A stretch of 64,000 bases of DNA from CAZFOB01 sp964520325 (GTDB lineage Bacteria > Actinomycetota > JAICYB01): positions 1-64,000 of the forward strand of contig CAZFOB010000019.1 of NCBI GenBank assembly GCA_964520325.1, read 5' to 3'. Shown in pieces: positions 56,455 through 64,000 of this stretch; within the stretch, counting starts at the first letter, position 1, and the number at the start of each line of letters is the position of its first letter. Under the pieces are notes generated by a model, which was given only the letters and a program-made list of their open reading frames with translations, was not told the origin of the DNA and did not search any database. Both the position numbers and the translations under genes were made by a program.

Positions 56455-58193
56455 TCCCATTCGGGGTGATCCCGGTTGAACGCGTCCTTGTAATACGTCG
56501 GACGGTCGACAACCGGCACCTGCAGCACAGTTTCACCAGGCCCGGTGAACACCTCGACGTGGGGGTCGAGAAAGTAGATCGGCACCTTGTCGAACTCTGA
56601 TGTCGTCACGTTCATCACGAGACGGTGGCCCTTGCGCAGGTTGTGCGCGAGCGTGGTGCCCGGCGGATCCATCACGTACTTCTTACCGGGCACGACGACT
56701 CGAGTCTTGTCGAGTCCGTCTCGGAGCTCCGGATTGAGCGCGAACTGTCCGAGACGGCGCAACGTTGCGTCCGGGCTCTCGTCGTAGAGCGTGGCGAGCA
56801 GGCTCACGCGCGGCATCGTGACCGAAGCGACCAAGCTCAGCTTCGGCATCCCGAGCAAAAGCATGTCCCTGCCGAGCTTGTCCGTGCGGAACATCGCTTC
56901 GGAACCGAACCCGGGTCCGGCGGCGACGGTCAGGGGGTCACCGTAGAACGACCTCGAACCGGCAGTGTCCGGCCTGGTCGAACTCAGCGCGCCGCTGGCG
57001 TAGGGATAGAGCGACAGCTTGCGCGCGGCGACCGGAAACTTCTTCGCTGTGTAGATCTGCGTGCGCGATCCTTCGATGGCGTCTTGCTCGGTGGCGTCGG
57101 CGAGGAAGATCTCGACCGGCGGTCCCGTGTCGACATCGCGGCTCTGGAGCTGCTTGTCGAACCACGCGTGTAAGGCCATCGTCCACTGATAGTCGCGCTG
57201 GTTCGGACAGCAACCGCTGCCGTGGCCCCATTGACCGAGCCAGAACTTGTCGGTGGCGCGTCCGCGACGGAGGAACCAGTCGAGCGACCCGACGCGAGCG
57301 GCGTGGTCGTTGATGCCGTGGACGACGAAGACCGGGATCGGATTGCGCGCGGCGGCCGCCCGGAAGTCACGCTCGCCGTGCCACGGCGCGTAGCGCCCGG
57401 ACAGCTGGTCGACCGCGTTGAGCTGTTGGAGTCCGTCGACGGCCGGAAAAGCGGTCAGGCCGCAGCCGAAGTACTCCATGTCGTTTCCGAGGTTGTCGCC
57501 GCCGTTGCCGCTGCCAACGCCCGCCAGTCCGACGGGAAGGTGACGCTCGATCGTGAGCGGCGGGTACCCGATGTACGGACCGGCCCACTGCAGCAAGTAG
57601 GGCACACCGCCCTGGAACTGGTGCTCGTACATCGACCCGAGACCCGCCGAGACGACGATAGTTGCCAGACCTTTCGGACGCTCACCCAGCGTCATCACCG
57701 ACGTGCCACCGGGGTAGGAGTGACCGAGCACTCCAACCTTGCCGTTCGACCATGCGCGAGAGGCGGCCCACTCCACGACGGCCTTCGCATCCTGCTGGTC
57801 GTTCGGACCCATGTGATCGAGACACCCCTGCGAACGTCCGGTGCCGCGCAGGTCCATCATCACGACCGCATACCCGCGAGGGACGAAGTACTTCACGAGC
57901 CCGCCCTGTTCGGGGAGCATCCTGATGCCGTCACGCTGATAGATCGTGCCGTGATACGGACTGATCTCGGCGATGACGGGGAACTTGCCCTTCGCCTTCG
58001 GACGCGTGACCTCGATGTAGACCTCGATGCCGTCCTTCATCGGGAGCGTGAGCGTTTCGGTGACGACGCTCTTGTGTACGGGTGCCGACAGTCCCTTGAT
58101 CTTCGTGTAGTCGATCGGGGCAAGCGGATCGGCCGCATGACTCGCGGGAGTGGCGCTCGCGAGCAGCAGGCAAACAACAGCGAGCGCGATCAA
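56451..58193 (-). CDS. Secreted CocE/NonD-family hydrolase (X-Pro dipeptidyl-peptidase-like)
   Basis: 580 aa. Signal peptide IALAVVCLLLASATPASHAA. Alpha/beta domain: FPVIAEISPYHGTIYQRDGI, VVMMDLRGTGRSQGCLDHMG and nucleophile VGVLGHSYPGGTSVMTLG (Ser159); the His is probably in WLGQWGHGSGCCP and the Asp in HGINDHAARV. C-terminal jelly-roll with LLGMPKLSLVASVTMPRVSL, YVMDPPGTTLAHNLRKGHRL and FLDPHVEVFTGPGETVLQVP. Secreted or wall-bound peptidase/esterase. Stop shares CTAG with the acyltransferase gene. Confidence 0.9.
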   Translation of the reverse strand: MIALAVVCLLLASATPASHAADPLAPIDYTKIKGLSAPVHKSVVTETLTLPMKDGIEVYIEVTRPKAKGKFPVIAEISPYHGTIYQRDGIRMLPEQGGLVKYFVPRGYAVVMMDLRGTGRSQGCLDHMGPNDQQDAKAVVEWAASRAWSNGKVGVLGHSYPGGTSVMTLGERPKGLATIVVSAGLGSMYEHQFQGGVPYLLQWAGPYIGYPPLTIERHLPVGLAGVGSGNGGDNLGNDMEYFGCGLTAFPAVDGLQQLNAVDQLSGRYAPWHGERDFRAAAARNPIPVFVVHGINDHAARVGSLDWFLRRGRATDKFWLGQWGHGSGCCPNQRDYQWTMALHAWFDKQLQSRDVDTGPPVEIFLADATEQDAIEGSRTQIYTAKKFPVAARKLSLYPYASGALSSTRPDTAGSRSFYGDPLTVAAGPGFGSEAMFRTDKLGRDMLLLGMPKLSLVASVTMPRVSLLATLYDESPDATLRRLGQFALNPELRDGLDKTRVVVPGKKYVMDPPGTTLAHNLRKGHRLVMNVTTSEFDKVPIYFLDPHVEVFTGPGETVLQVPVVDRPTYYKDAFNRDHPEWD

Positions 58194-58268
58194 GCGCGCG
58201 ATCCGGAAGGTCCCTCTTATTGAGTTCAGGCCATGAGGGTAAGCGTTTCCCGGCCCCCAGAAGTTCGA

Positions 58269-58285
58269 ACGAGCGTTACGCTCGT
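58269..58285. promoter_or_regulatory. Short palindrome before the FAD oxidoreductase gene
   Basis: ACGAGCGT-T-ACGCTCGT, 8 bp arms around one base, 21 bp before the GTG at 58307. A possible operator; it could also serve as a small hairpin. Confidence 0.45.
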
Positions 58286-58306
58286 GCCTGGCTAAGCTAA
58301 CGCCCT

Positions 58307-59716
58307 GTGAAGATCGCGATCGTCGGAGCAGGCATAGCGGGTCTATCCGCAGCGATTACGCTCGCCCATGACGGCCACGACGTTGTCGTGCTCGAACGCG
58401 ACGCGACACCGCTTCCACAAACCGCGGACGAAGCCTTCGAGTGGAACCGAAGAGGAGCGCCCCAGGTTCGTCACTCCCACGCCTTCCTCGCCCGCGGCCG
58501 CAACCTCTTGCGAGACCGGATGCCCGAAGTCCGCGACGCCCTGCTTGATGCCGGCGCGACGGAGGTCGCGTGGGCCGACATGATCTTCGACACCGTCGCC
58601 GACAAGTCTCCGCTGCCGGGTGACGTTGACCTCGTGATGCTCGCGTGCCGCCGAACGACCTTCGAATGGGTGTTGCGCCGCTCGGCGCTCTCGACCGAGC
58701 GCGTGGAGATCCGCGACGGCACCGTCGTCACCGGCTTGATCTCCGACGGCGGCGCTCTCCCGCGCGTCAACGGCTTGCGCACCGCCAAGGGCGACATCTA
58801 CGCCGACGTCGTGCTCGACGCAACGGGGCGCCCGTCCCACCTGATCGAGATGCTCCGCGATATCGGCGTCACGCTCGAGGAAACGAAGAGCGGCACCGGC
58901 ATCGTGTACCTCTCGCGCTTCTATCGGATGCGCGACGCTTCGACCGAACCGAGTGCGATGCCGTTCACCGGCCGCGACGTCGGCTACCTCAAGTACGCGG
59001 TGTTCCGCGGCGACAACCACACCTTTTCGGTCACGCTCGCCTACGACCCCGACGACGACGACATCCGCCGGCTGCGCGAACGCGAGCTGTTCGACGCCGC
59101 GATCTCGCTCATGCCGCTCGCGGCGCCATGGGTCGACCCGGACGTTTCGGAGCCGATCAGCGACGTCCATTACATGGGCGGCCTCATCAACCGCGTGCGC
59201 CATTTCGTGAGAGACGAAAAGCCCATCGTGGTCGGCCTCCATGCGGTCGGCGACTCTTCGGTGTGCACCAATCCTCTGTACGGACGCGGGTGCTCGTTCG
59301 GACTCGTTCACGGAGCCCTGTTCACCGACGCGCTCAAAGAGCACGGCGACGACCTCACGCCGCTCGCGCTCGACTTCGATGAAGCGACCCGGCGCGAGCT
59401 CTGGCCCTGGTACGAGGCGTCGGTCGCGCAGGACAAAGTGAATCTGACGATCGCCCGCGGCGAAGAGCTGTCGGACTTCGACACGTACATCCGCTCTCTC
59501 GTCAACGATGGCATCTTCCCGGCCGCGCGCGTCGACGCGACGGTGTCTCGGGCCTGGACGCGGGCGTTCAACCTGCTCTCGCAGCCGTACGCATTGATGT
59601 CCGATCCAGAGGTGATGCGGATCGTGTTGCAGCATTACGAAGATCGACACAACCGCGAGCCCGAGCCGCTGCAAGGTCCGGAGCGGGAAGACTTCCTGAA
59701 GAAGATCCACGCCTGA
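58307..59716 (+). CDS. FAD-dependent oxidoreductase (aromatic monooxygenase / halogenase-like fold)
   Basis: 469 aa, GTG start. FAD motif KIAIVGAGIAGLSAAITLAH DG, second motif VVLDATGRPSHLIEMLRDIG, and VGLHAVGDSSVCTNPLYGRG CSFG as the GD motif. The PHBH-type fold with NPLYGRGCSFGLVHGALFTD is the pattern of FAD oxidoreductases that act on lipids or isoprenoids. No flavin reductase adjacent. The next gene follows after 31 bp and is probably in the same operon. Confidence 0.88.
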   Translation: MKIAIVGAGIAGLSAAITLAHDGHDVVVLERDATPLPQTADEAFEWNRRGAPQVRHSHAFLARGRNLLRDRMPEVRDALLDAGATEVAWADMIFDTVADKSPLPGDVDLVMLACRRTTFEWVLRRSALSTERVEIRDGTVVTGLISDGGALPRVNGLRTAKGDIYADVVLDATGRPSHLIEMLRDIGVTLEETKSGTGIVYLSRFYRMRDASTEPSAMPFTGRDVGYLKYAVFRGDNHTFSVTLAYDPDDDDIRRLRERELFDAAISLMPLAAPWVDPDVSEPISDVHYMGGLINRVRHFVRDEKPIVVGLHAVGDSSVCTNPLYGRGCSFGLVHGALFTDALKEHGDDLTPLALDFDEATRRELWPWYEASVAQDKVNLTIARGEELSDFDTYIRSLVNDGIFPAARVDATVSRAWTRAFNLLSQPYALMSDPEVMRIVLQHYEDRHNREPEPLQGPEREDFLKKIHA

Positions 59717-59747
59717 CACGACTGACACGCCCGACAAGGAGAAAGCT

Positions 59748-60809
59748 ATGCGCGCAGCGGTGATGAGAGGTCCGAACACTCTTGTCGTGGACGACGTCCC
59801 CGATCCGGTTCCGGGTCCCGGACAGATGCTTGTGAAGACCCTCGCGTGTGGCATCTGCGGCAGCGACCTGCACTTCCTCAAGCACGGCGAGCAGATGGTC
59901 GAGCTCGGTGAGGAGATGACCGGCGGGGTCGGTTTCGGTGGAACGATCGATCTCGGCAAGGACCTGATCATGGGCCACGAGTTCGCGGCAGAAGTCGTCG
60001 AGCTCGGCCCGGACACCAACACGTCGCTCAAGCCCGGTGACGCCGTGGTGTCGATCCCCGTGATGCTCACCGACATGACCGACCTCACATCGATCAAACC
60101 GATCGGCGCGTACTCGAACGAGTACGGCGGGGCCTACGCCGAGATGCTGCTGCTCTCCGCGATGCTCGCGATCCCTGTTCCCAACGGCCTCGACCCCCGC
60201 CACGCCGCGTTGACCGAACCGATGGCGGTCGGACTGCACGCGGTGAACCGCTCCGGGATCAAGAAGGGTGAAGGGGCCGTGGTGCTGGGGGCCGGTCCGG
60301 TCGGGCTCGCGTGCATCAGCGCGCTCTCGCGCATGGGCATCGAGCCGATCGTCGCCGCCGACTTCTCTGTTGCCCGCCGGGCCCTCGCGAAGACGATGGG
60401 CGCACACGAGGCCGTCGACCCGCGCGAAGAACCGGCGATCGACGCGTGGACGCGCCTCGACGGCAAACAACCGCTCGTGATCTTCGAAGCCGTCGGCGTG
60501 CCCGGGATGCTCGACCAGGCCATGAAGGCCGCACCGCGGCTTGGACGCGTGCTCGTGGTCGGTGCGTGCATGGAGAACGACACCGTGCGTCCGCTCATCG
60601 GCGTCGGCAAGGAGCTCGAGATCCGATTCGCGCTCGGTTACGACCCCTTCGAGTTCGCCGGCACGCTCAGCGCCATCGCCAACGGCGAGATCGACGTGGT
60701 TCCGCTGATCACCGGCGAGGTCGGGATCGACGGCGTGCCGCAGGCCTTCGACGACCTCGCCGACCCGGACGAACACTGCAAGATCCTGGTCCGCCCCGAA
60801 CTCGCCTAA
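59748..60809 (+). CDS. Zinc-binding medium-chain alcohol dehydrogenase
   Basis: 353 aa. Catalytic zinc ligands Cys34/Cys37 in LACGICGSDLHFLKHG, then GHEFAAEVVELG; NAD(P) site VVLGAGPVGLACISALSRMG. The four-Cys structural-zinc loop is absent; instead a segment LTDMTDLTSIKPIGAYSNEY is present. Similar to Zn-dependent threonine/sorbitol dehydrogenase relatives. ACAAGGAGAAAG precedes the ATG. It may reduce or oxidise the product of the FAD enzyme upstream. Confidence 0.92.
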   Translation: MRAAVMRGPNTLVVDDVPDPVPGPGQMLVKTLACGICGSDLHFLKHGEQMVELGEEMTGGVGFGGTIDLGKDLIMGHEFAAEVVELGPDTNTSLKPGDAVVSIPVMLTDMTDLTSIKPIGAYSNEYGGAYAEMLLLSAMLAIPVPNGLDPRHAALTEPMAVGLHAVNRSGIKKGEGAVVLGAGPVGLACISALSRMGIEPIVAADFSVARRALAKTMGAHEAVDPREEPAIDAWTRLDGKQPLVIFEAVGVPGMLDQAMKAAPRLGRVLVVGACMENDTVRPLIGVGKELEIRFALGYDPFEFAGTLSAIANGEIDVVPLITGEVGIDGVPQAFDDLADPDEHCKILVRPELA

Positions 60810-60812
60810 GAG

Positions 60813-62378
60813 CTAGCCGGCGAGTAGAACCACGCCGGCGTCGCCGTCCACGGTGATCGTGGAGCCGTCGACGATCGCCTCGGTTCCCGACACCGTTCCC
60901 GTCACCGCGGGGATCGCGAACTCACGCGCCATCACCGCCGCGTGCTGCCAAGCCGCACCCTTGTCCAACACGACCGCACCGAGGATCGCAAAGAGCGGCG
61001 TCCAGTCGGGACCGGCGTCCACGGCAACGAGGATGTCTCCATCCTCGACGTCGGGCAGCATCGGCGACGGCATGAACACGCGAGCGCGTCCGGTGTAGCG
61101 GCCGGACGATGCCTTCACCCCGTGCAATTCGTTGCCGATCAGCCCTTCGCCCTCGTCGTGCCGGACCGGCGGCGGCATCGCCTCACCACCGACCACCTCA
61201 GGCGGATCGAGCTCCTTGCGCCGTTCGTACTCAGTCTTGCGCTCCGCGATCAACGAAGCGACGTCCGACGGCAGCGAGCGGAGTTCGTCCCGCAACTCGT
61301 CCAAGGACAGATGGACGACGTCCCGCGGATCGTCGAGCACTCCGTCACGCTCAAGACGCAACCCCACGACGTGCGCGGCGTCGCGGAGGACTCCGGGAGC
61401 CGACTGGTCCATCCAATCGTTGTGATCCTCGAGGAAGAAGGCCATCTCCTTCGCGCGATGGAACTCGAGATCGAAAAGTGCGAGGCGCTCCGGATCCTTC
61501 GCGAGCTCACGACGCACGTCCCGCTCGAGACGCTTGCGATCGCGCAAGACCTCGCGCTCCTTGCGGTCCATCTCGTCGAGATCGCAGCGACTATATGTGG
61601 CGATCATCTGAAGTGGGATCGACGGCTCGACATTCCACGTCGGCGAACCGAACCACGCCGACGCCCCCCACCCGGCACCTGTGCGATGCCCGTACCTGCG
61701 CAGTAAGCGTCGGAAGCCTGAAGCGAACGCCGCGAAATCGCCGATCCGTTCGATGTCTCCTGCAGAGACGACCTTCGCCAGATCGGCGTCGGCCTGAACC
61801 AGCTTCGCCAGTTTGCGCAGCTTCTTCACAGTACGCGTCAGCTCGTTCGCCAACCCACCGACGAGCACGGGCGCTTCAGCTTCGGGGCGTCCCGTGATCT
61901 CCGTGTAGATGGGCGGCCAGGCGAAGGTCGGCGCCAGCACACCCCCGGCCGAGAGCCGTGCGGCCGCCATCCGCCAGTGGAGGTTGCCCATGATGTGCGC
62001 GTGCGCGCGCATGCAGTCGTCGAGGTGCGCGACGAGCTCAGCGAGCGGACGCGTCGGACGCGGATGCTTGCGCAGCCTCTCGATGAGAGGGACGACCTTG
62101 TCCCGGATCTCGATCCGGTAATAGTCACCGAACTCGGGGTATGACTTCGCATGTTCGACCGCGCGATCGAGCCGCCCCTGCGCTGCTTCGTCGAGCTCGG
62201 GCCCCCGCGCGTACGACCAGCCGTCGACGATGCGAAGGACGTGCATCCGCGTCATGGGCGAGGCCATGTCGTCCCAGCAGGCCTTGCGTCCTACGTAGTA
62301 GACGCGCTCGGCGTCTTCGTACAGACGCGTGTGTGGGCCGATGGTTCGCGTCCAAACGTAGTCGGCGTCAGTAGTCAC
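60813..62378 (-). CDS. PEP-utilising-enzyme mobile-domain protein without NTP-grasp domain
   Basis: 521 aa. The C-terminal swivelling domain is clear: GRYTGRARVFMPSPMLPDVE, DILVAVDAGPDWTPLFAILG, AVVLDKGAAWQHAAVMAREF and AIPAVTGTVSGTEAIVDGST, with the phospho-accepting His in WQHAAV. The N-terminal 380 residues are helical (RIEIRDKVVPLIERLRKHPR, RRYGHRTGAGWGASAWFG) and resemble the helical linker of rifampicin phosphotransferase/PEP synthase, but no ATP-grasp domain is in the chain. The phosphoryl donor must come from elsewhere or the protein is not a kinase. The start overlaps the cyclophilin stop. Confidence 0.85.
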   Translation of the reverse strand: MTTDADYVWTRTIGPHTRLYEDAERVYYVGRKACWDDMASPMTRMHVLRIVDGWSYARGPELDEAAQGRLDRAVEHAKSYPEFGDYYRIEIRDKVVPLIERLRKHPRPTRPLAELVAHLDDCMRAHAHIMGNLHWRMAAARLSAGGVLAPTFAWPPIYTEITGRPEAEAPVLVGGLANELTRTVKKLRKLAKLVQADADLAKVVSAGDIERIGDFAAFASGFRRLLRRYGHRTGAGWGASAWFGSPTWNVEPSIPLQMIATYSRCDLDEMDRKEREVLRDRKRLERDVRRELAKDPERLALFDLEFHRAKEMAFFLEDHNDWMDQSAPGVLRDAAHVVGLRLERDGVLDDPRDVVHLSLDELRDELRSLPSDVASLIAERKTEYERRKELDPPEVVGGEAMPPPVRHDEGEGLIGNELHGVKASSGRYTGRARVFMPSPMLPDVEDGDILVAVDAGPDWTPLFAILGAVVLDKGAAWQHAAVMAREFAIPAVTGTVSGTEAIVDGSTITVDGDAGVVLLAG

Positions 62379-62890
62379 TGATCTTGGATGCGCACTTCTT
62401 GCAGGACGACGTCCTCGCTGGGCTTGTCGGAGCGATCGGTGGCGACCTTCGAGATCGCATCCGCGACGTCCTGGCCGCTTTCCACGATGCCGAAGATCGT
62501 GTGCTTGCCGGTGAGGTGGGCCGTTTGTGCAGTGGTGATGAAGAACTGCGAGCCGTTGGTTCCGGGTCCGGAGTTGGCCATCGCGAGGTAGCCGGGTCCG
62601 TCGAAGCGCGGTCCGGCGTCCACCTCGTCACCGAACTCGTATCCCGGACCGCCCCGGCCGGTGCCGGTCGGGTCACCGCCCTGGATCATGAAGTTCGGGA
62701 TCACGCGGTGGAAGATCGTCCCCGCGTAGAGCGATTCGCCATTGCGCATCTGGCGGGTCTCGGGGTCGCGCCACTCCTTGCTTCCCGTCGCGAGGCCGAC
62801 GAAGTTGGCCACGGTCTCGGGGGCCGTGTCGTCCAGAAGACGCACACGGATATCGCCTTTGTTCGTCACCAACGTCGCGTATGTGGGCAT
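62375..62890 (-). CDS. Peptidyl-prolyl cis-trans isomerase, cyclophilin type
   Basis: 171 aa from MPTYATLVTNKGDIRVRLLD (three residues longer from 62899). Cyclophilin core: VANFVGLATGSKEWRDPETR, FHRVIPNFMIQGGDPTGTGR with the catalytic Arg and the QGGD motif, FDGPGYLAMANSGPGTNGSQ and FFITTAQTAHLTGKHTIFGI. Cytoplasmic form. ATGA overlap with the PEP-utiliser-like gene downstream. Confidence 0.95.
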   Translation of the reverse strand: MPTYATLVTNKGDIRVRLLDDTAPETVANFVGLATGSKEWRDPETRQMRNGESLYAGTIFHRVIPNFMIQGGDPTGTGRGGPGYEFGDEVDAGPRFDGPGYLAMANSGPGTNGSQFFITTAQTAHLTGKHTIFGIVESGQDVADAISKVATDRSDKPSEDVVLQEVRIQDQ

Positions 62891-62914
62891 GCCGGCCATC
62901 TTACGGGCGCAAAG

Positions 62915-62948
62915 GAAGAGCGCGCCCCGGAGGGTGGGCGCGCTCTTC
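62915..62948. terminator. Terminator hairpin after the histidine kinase gene
   Basis: GAAGAGCGCGCCC, 8 nt loop, GGGCGCGCTCTTC: 13 bp perfect stem between the kinase stop (63019) and the cyclophilin start. On the minus strand it is followed by CTTTG, a weak U-tract. Confidence 0.75.
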
Positions 62949-63018
62949 GTGGCGGGGGGATGGGTCTTGCTGGCGAACCCAATGTGGCCGATGAACCTAA
63001 GCAGACCGTGAGGCGAAC

Positions 63019-64000
63019 CTAAGAGTCGGCTGAGAGCACCGGGACCTCGAACCCGACAACGGCCCCCCCACCCTCGCGCTCACCTGCGAAAACGCTCCCG
63101 CCATGAGCGTCGACCACCTGCTTGACGATCGAGAGACCGAGGCCGGATCCGGGCAGTGCGCGGGCGGCGATCGCGCGGTAGAAGCGGTCGAAGATCCTCG
63201 GACGGTCAACCTCTCCGATCCCCGGCCCCCGATCGCACACCTCGACCCGGCCGCCCGTCACCGAAACGTCGATGGGCGCCTCAGCCGGACCCCACTTCAC
63301 GGCGTTCTCGACGAGGTTGGTCACCGCGCGCTCGAGACCGAGCGGACGTCCCTGTACGGGCGAGGGTTCAGCGACCACCGTGATCTCGCGGCCCGTGCGC
63401 CGGCGTGTGCGTTCGACGGCGGAGCTCACCACCTCGGCCAGATCCATATCGGTCATCTCCTCGGCGTCGCCACCTCGCTCGTCGGTCGCAAGCTCGACGA
63501 GCTCGCCGAAGAGCGCGGACAGCTCTTCGAGCTCGATCCGCAGATCGACCAGCACACGCGCCCGCTCTTCCTCGGACATACCCGTGTTGCGTCCGAGTAC
63601 CTCGACATTGGTGCGAAGCGATGTGAGCGGTGTACGCAGCTCGTGGGACGCGTCAGCCACGAGCTGTCGCTGCTGGTCGCGCGATTCCTGCAGAGCGGTG
63701 AGCATCTCGTTGAACGCGCGCGCCAGGCGGCCGAGCTCGTCGGCGCGATCGAGCTCGTCGATGCGTGCGTCGAGCTGCTTCGTGCGTGCGACATGCTCGG
63801 CAGCACCGGTCAGCTTCTCCACGGGACGTACCGCGCCTCGCGCAACGAGATAGCCGGCTCCGGTGGCGCCAGCGATGCCAACGACGGCCAGGCCGACGAG
63901 GATCAGTGCGAAATTGCGAAGGGTCGCGTCTACCTCGGTGAGCACGCGCGCCATCTGGACGGCCTGTCCGGTGACGAGCGATGCCGTCACGACGCGAAGG
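63019..64000 (-). CDS. Sensor histidine kinase, 5' end outside the window
   Basis: At least 326 codons are visible; the frame continues past 64000. A periplasmic tail GQAVQMARVLTEVDATL, a TM helix FALILVGLAVVGIAGATGAG YL, HAMP (RGAVRPVEKLTGAAEHVART), HisKA with DASHELRTPLTSLRTNVEVL, N-box VTNLVENAVKWGP, G1 VEVCDRGPGIG, F-box IFDRFYRAI and G2 GSGLGLSIVKQVVDAHGG. MprB/TcrY-type kinase. The cognate regulator probably lies just beyond the window. A terminator follows. Confidence 0.95.
   Translation of the reverse strand, partial: LRVVTASLVTGQAVQMARVLTEVDATLRNFALILVGLAVVGIAGATGAGYLVARGAVRPVEKLTGAAEHVARTKQLDARIDELDRADELGRLARAFNEMLTALQESRDQQRQLVADASHELRTPLTSLRTNVEVLGRNTGMSEEERARVLVDLRIELEELSALFGELVELATDERGGDAEEMTDMDLAEVVSSAVERTRRRTGREITVVAEPSPVQGRPLGLERAVTNLVENAVKWGPAEAPIDVSVTGGRVEVCDRGPGIGEVDRPRIFDRFYRAIAARALPGSGLGLSIVKQVVDAHGGSVFAGEREGGGAVVGFEVPVLSADS

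Noticed and set aside
58343..60097. A 584-codon minus-strand frame
   Set aside because: Antisense to the FAD oxidoreductase and the dehydrogenase gene, whose motifs are intact; composition is arginine/valine/aspartate-rich as in shadows.

Overview
This 64 kb window looks like chromosomal DNA of a high-GC actinobacterium, probably an environmental, uncultured lineage. The evidence is family content: two F420-dependent luciferase-like oxidoreductases, two pyridoxamine-oxidase-fold proteins, a mycothiol-type DinB-fold protein, an actinobacterial-type ATP-dependent DNA ligase (LigB), a wax ester synthase/DGAT, an Ltp-type thiolase with a DUF35 partner, a P450, and many GTG/TTG starts with 1-4 nt stop/start overlaps. 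No rRNA, complete tRNA, CRISPR array, phage module or replication origin was seen. Species cannot be named from the sequence.

The window has two halves of different character. The left half (about 1-30.6 kb) is accessory and partly decayed. It carries single metabolic and regulatory genes (transglutaminase-like, methyltransferase, VOC, GH43-like, CmcJ-like, thioredoxin-reductase-like flavoprotein with a receiver domain, TetR/SRPBCC/cupin, amidase). Among them lie several scars: a Crp fragment abutting an HxlR fragment, a frameshifted DUF1801 gene, a sensor gene cut off at an IS256-type transposase tail, a frameshifted glycerophosphodiesterase with a second fragment of itself 1.2 kb away, and an acyl-CoA dehydrogenase that has lost its N-terminal half. 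Six different toxin-antitoxin modules occur between 15.0 and 30.6 kb, most with visible operator-like repeats.

The acyl-CoA part of the left half (15.7-19.7 kb: DUF35 OB-fold protein, thiolase, enoyl-CoA hydratase, MFS pump) reads as one operon for breakdown of a side chain or branched acyl-CoA. An AMP-dependent acyl-CoA ligase lies at 26.6-28.2 kb.

The right half (30.6-64 kb) is compact and intact. It opens with a branched-chain amino-acid-type ABC importer rebuilt as fusions: a lipoprotein, an MFS-plus-LivF-ATPase chimera, a LivH-LivM-LivG polyprotein, and convergently a LivK-like lipoprotein. A P450/serine hydrolase pair follows. Next come two tandem paralogous secreted coiled-coil proteins, MsrA, a thioesterase/isochorismatase-fold pair, an aldo/keto reductase, a PLP-dependent lyase, LigB, an AarF/UbiB kinase, a double cupredoxin lipoprotein, a PAQR membrane protein and two alpha/beta hydrolases. 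The lipid pair WS/DGAT + HAD-PlsC is next, followed by a secreted CocE-type hydrolase, an FAD oxidoreductase, a zinc dehydrogenase, a PEP-utiliser-like protein coupled to a cyclophilin, and a sensor kinase cut by the window end. Four convergent pairs here share one CTAG as both stop codons.

The most promising leads for a new system are the MFS-ABC fusion importer, the tandem secreted coiled-coil pair, and the dense toxin-antitoxin region with its operator architectures.
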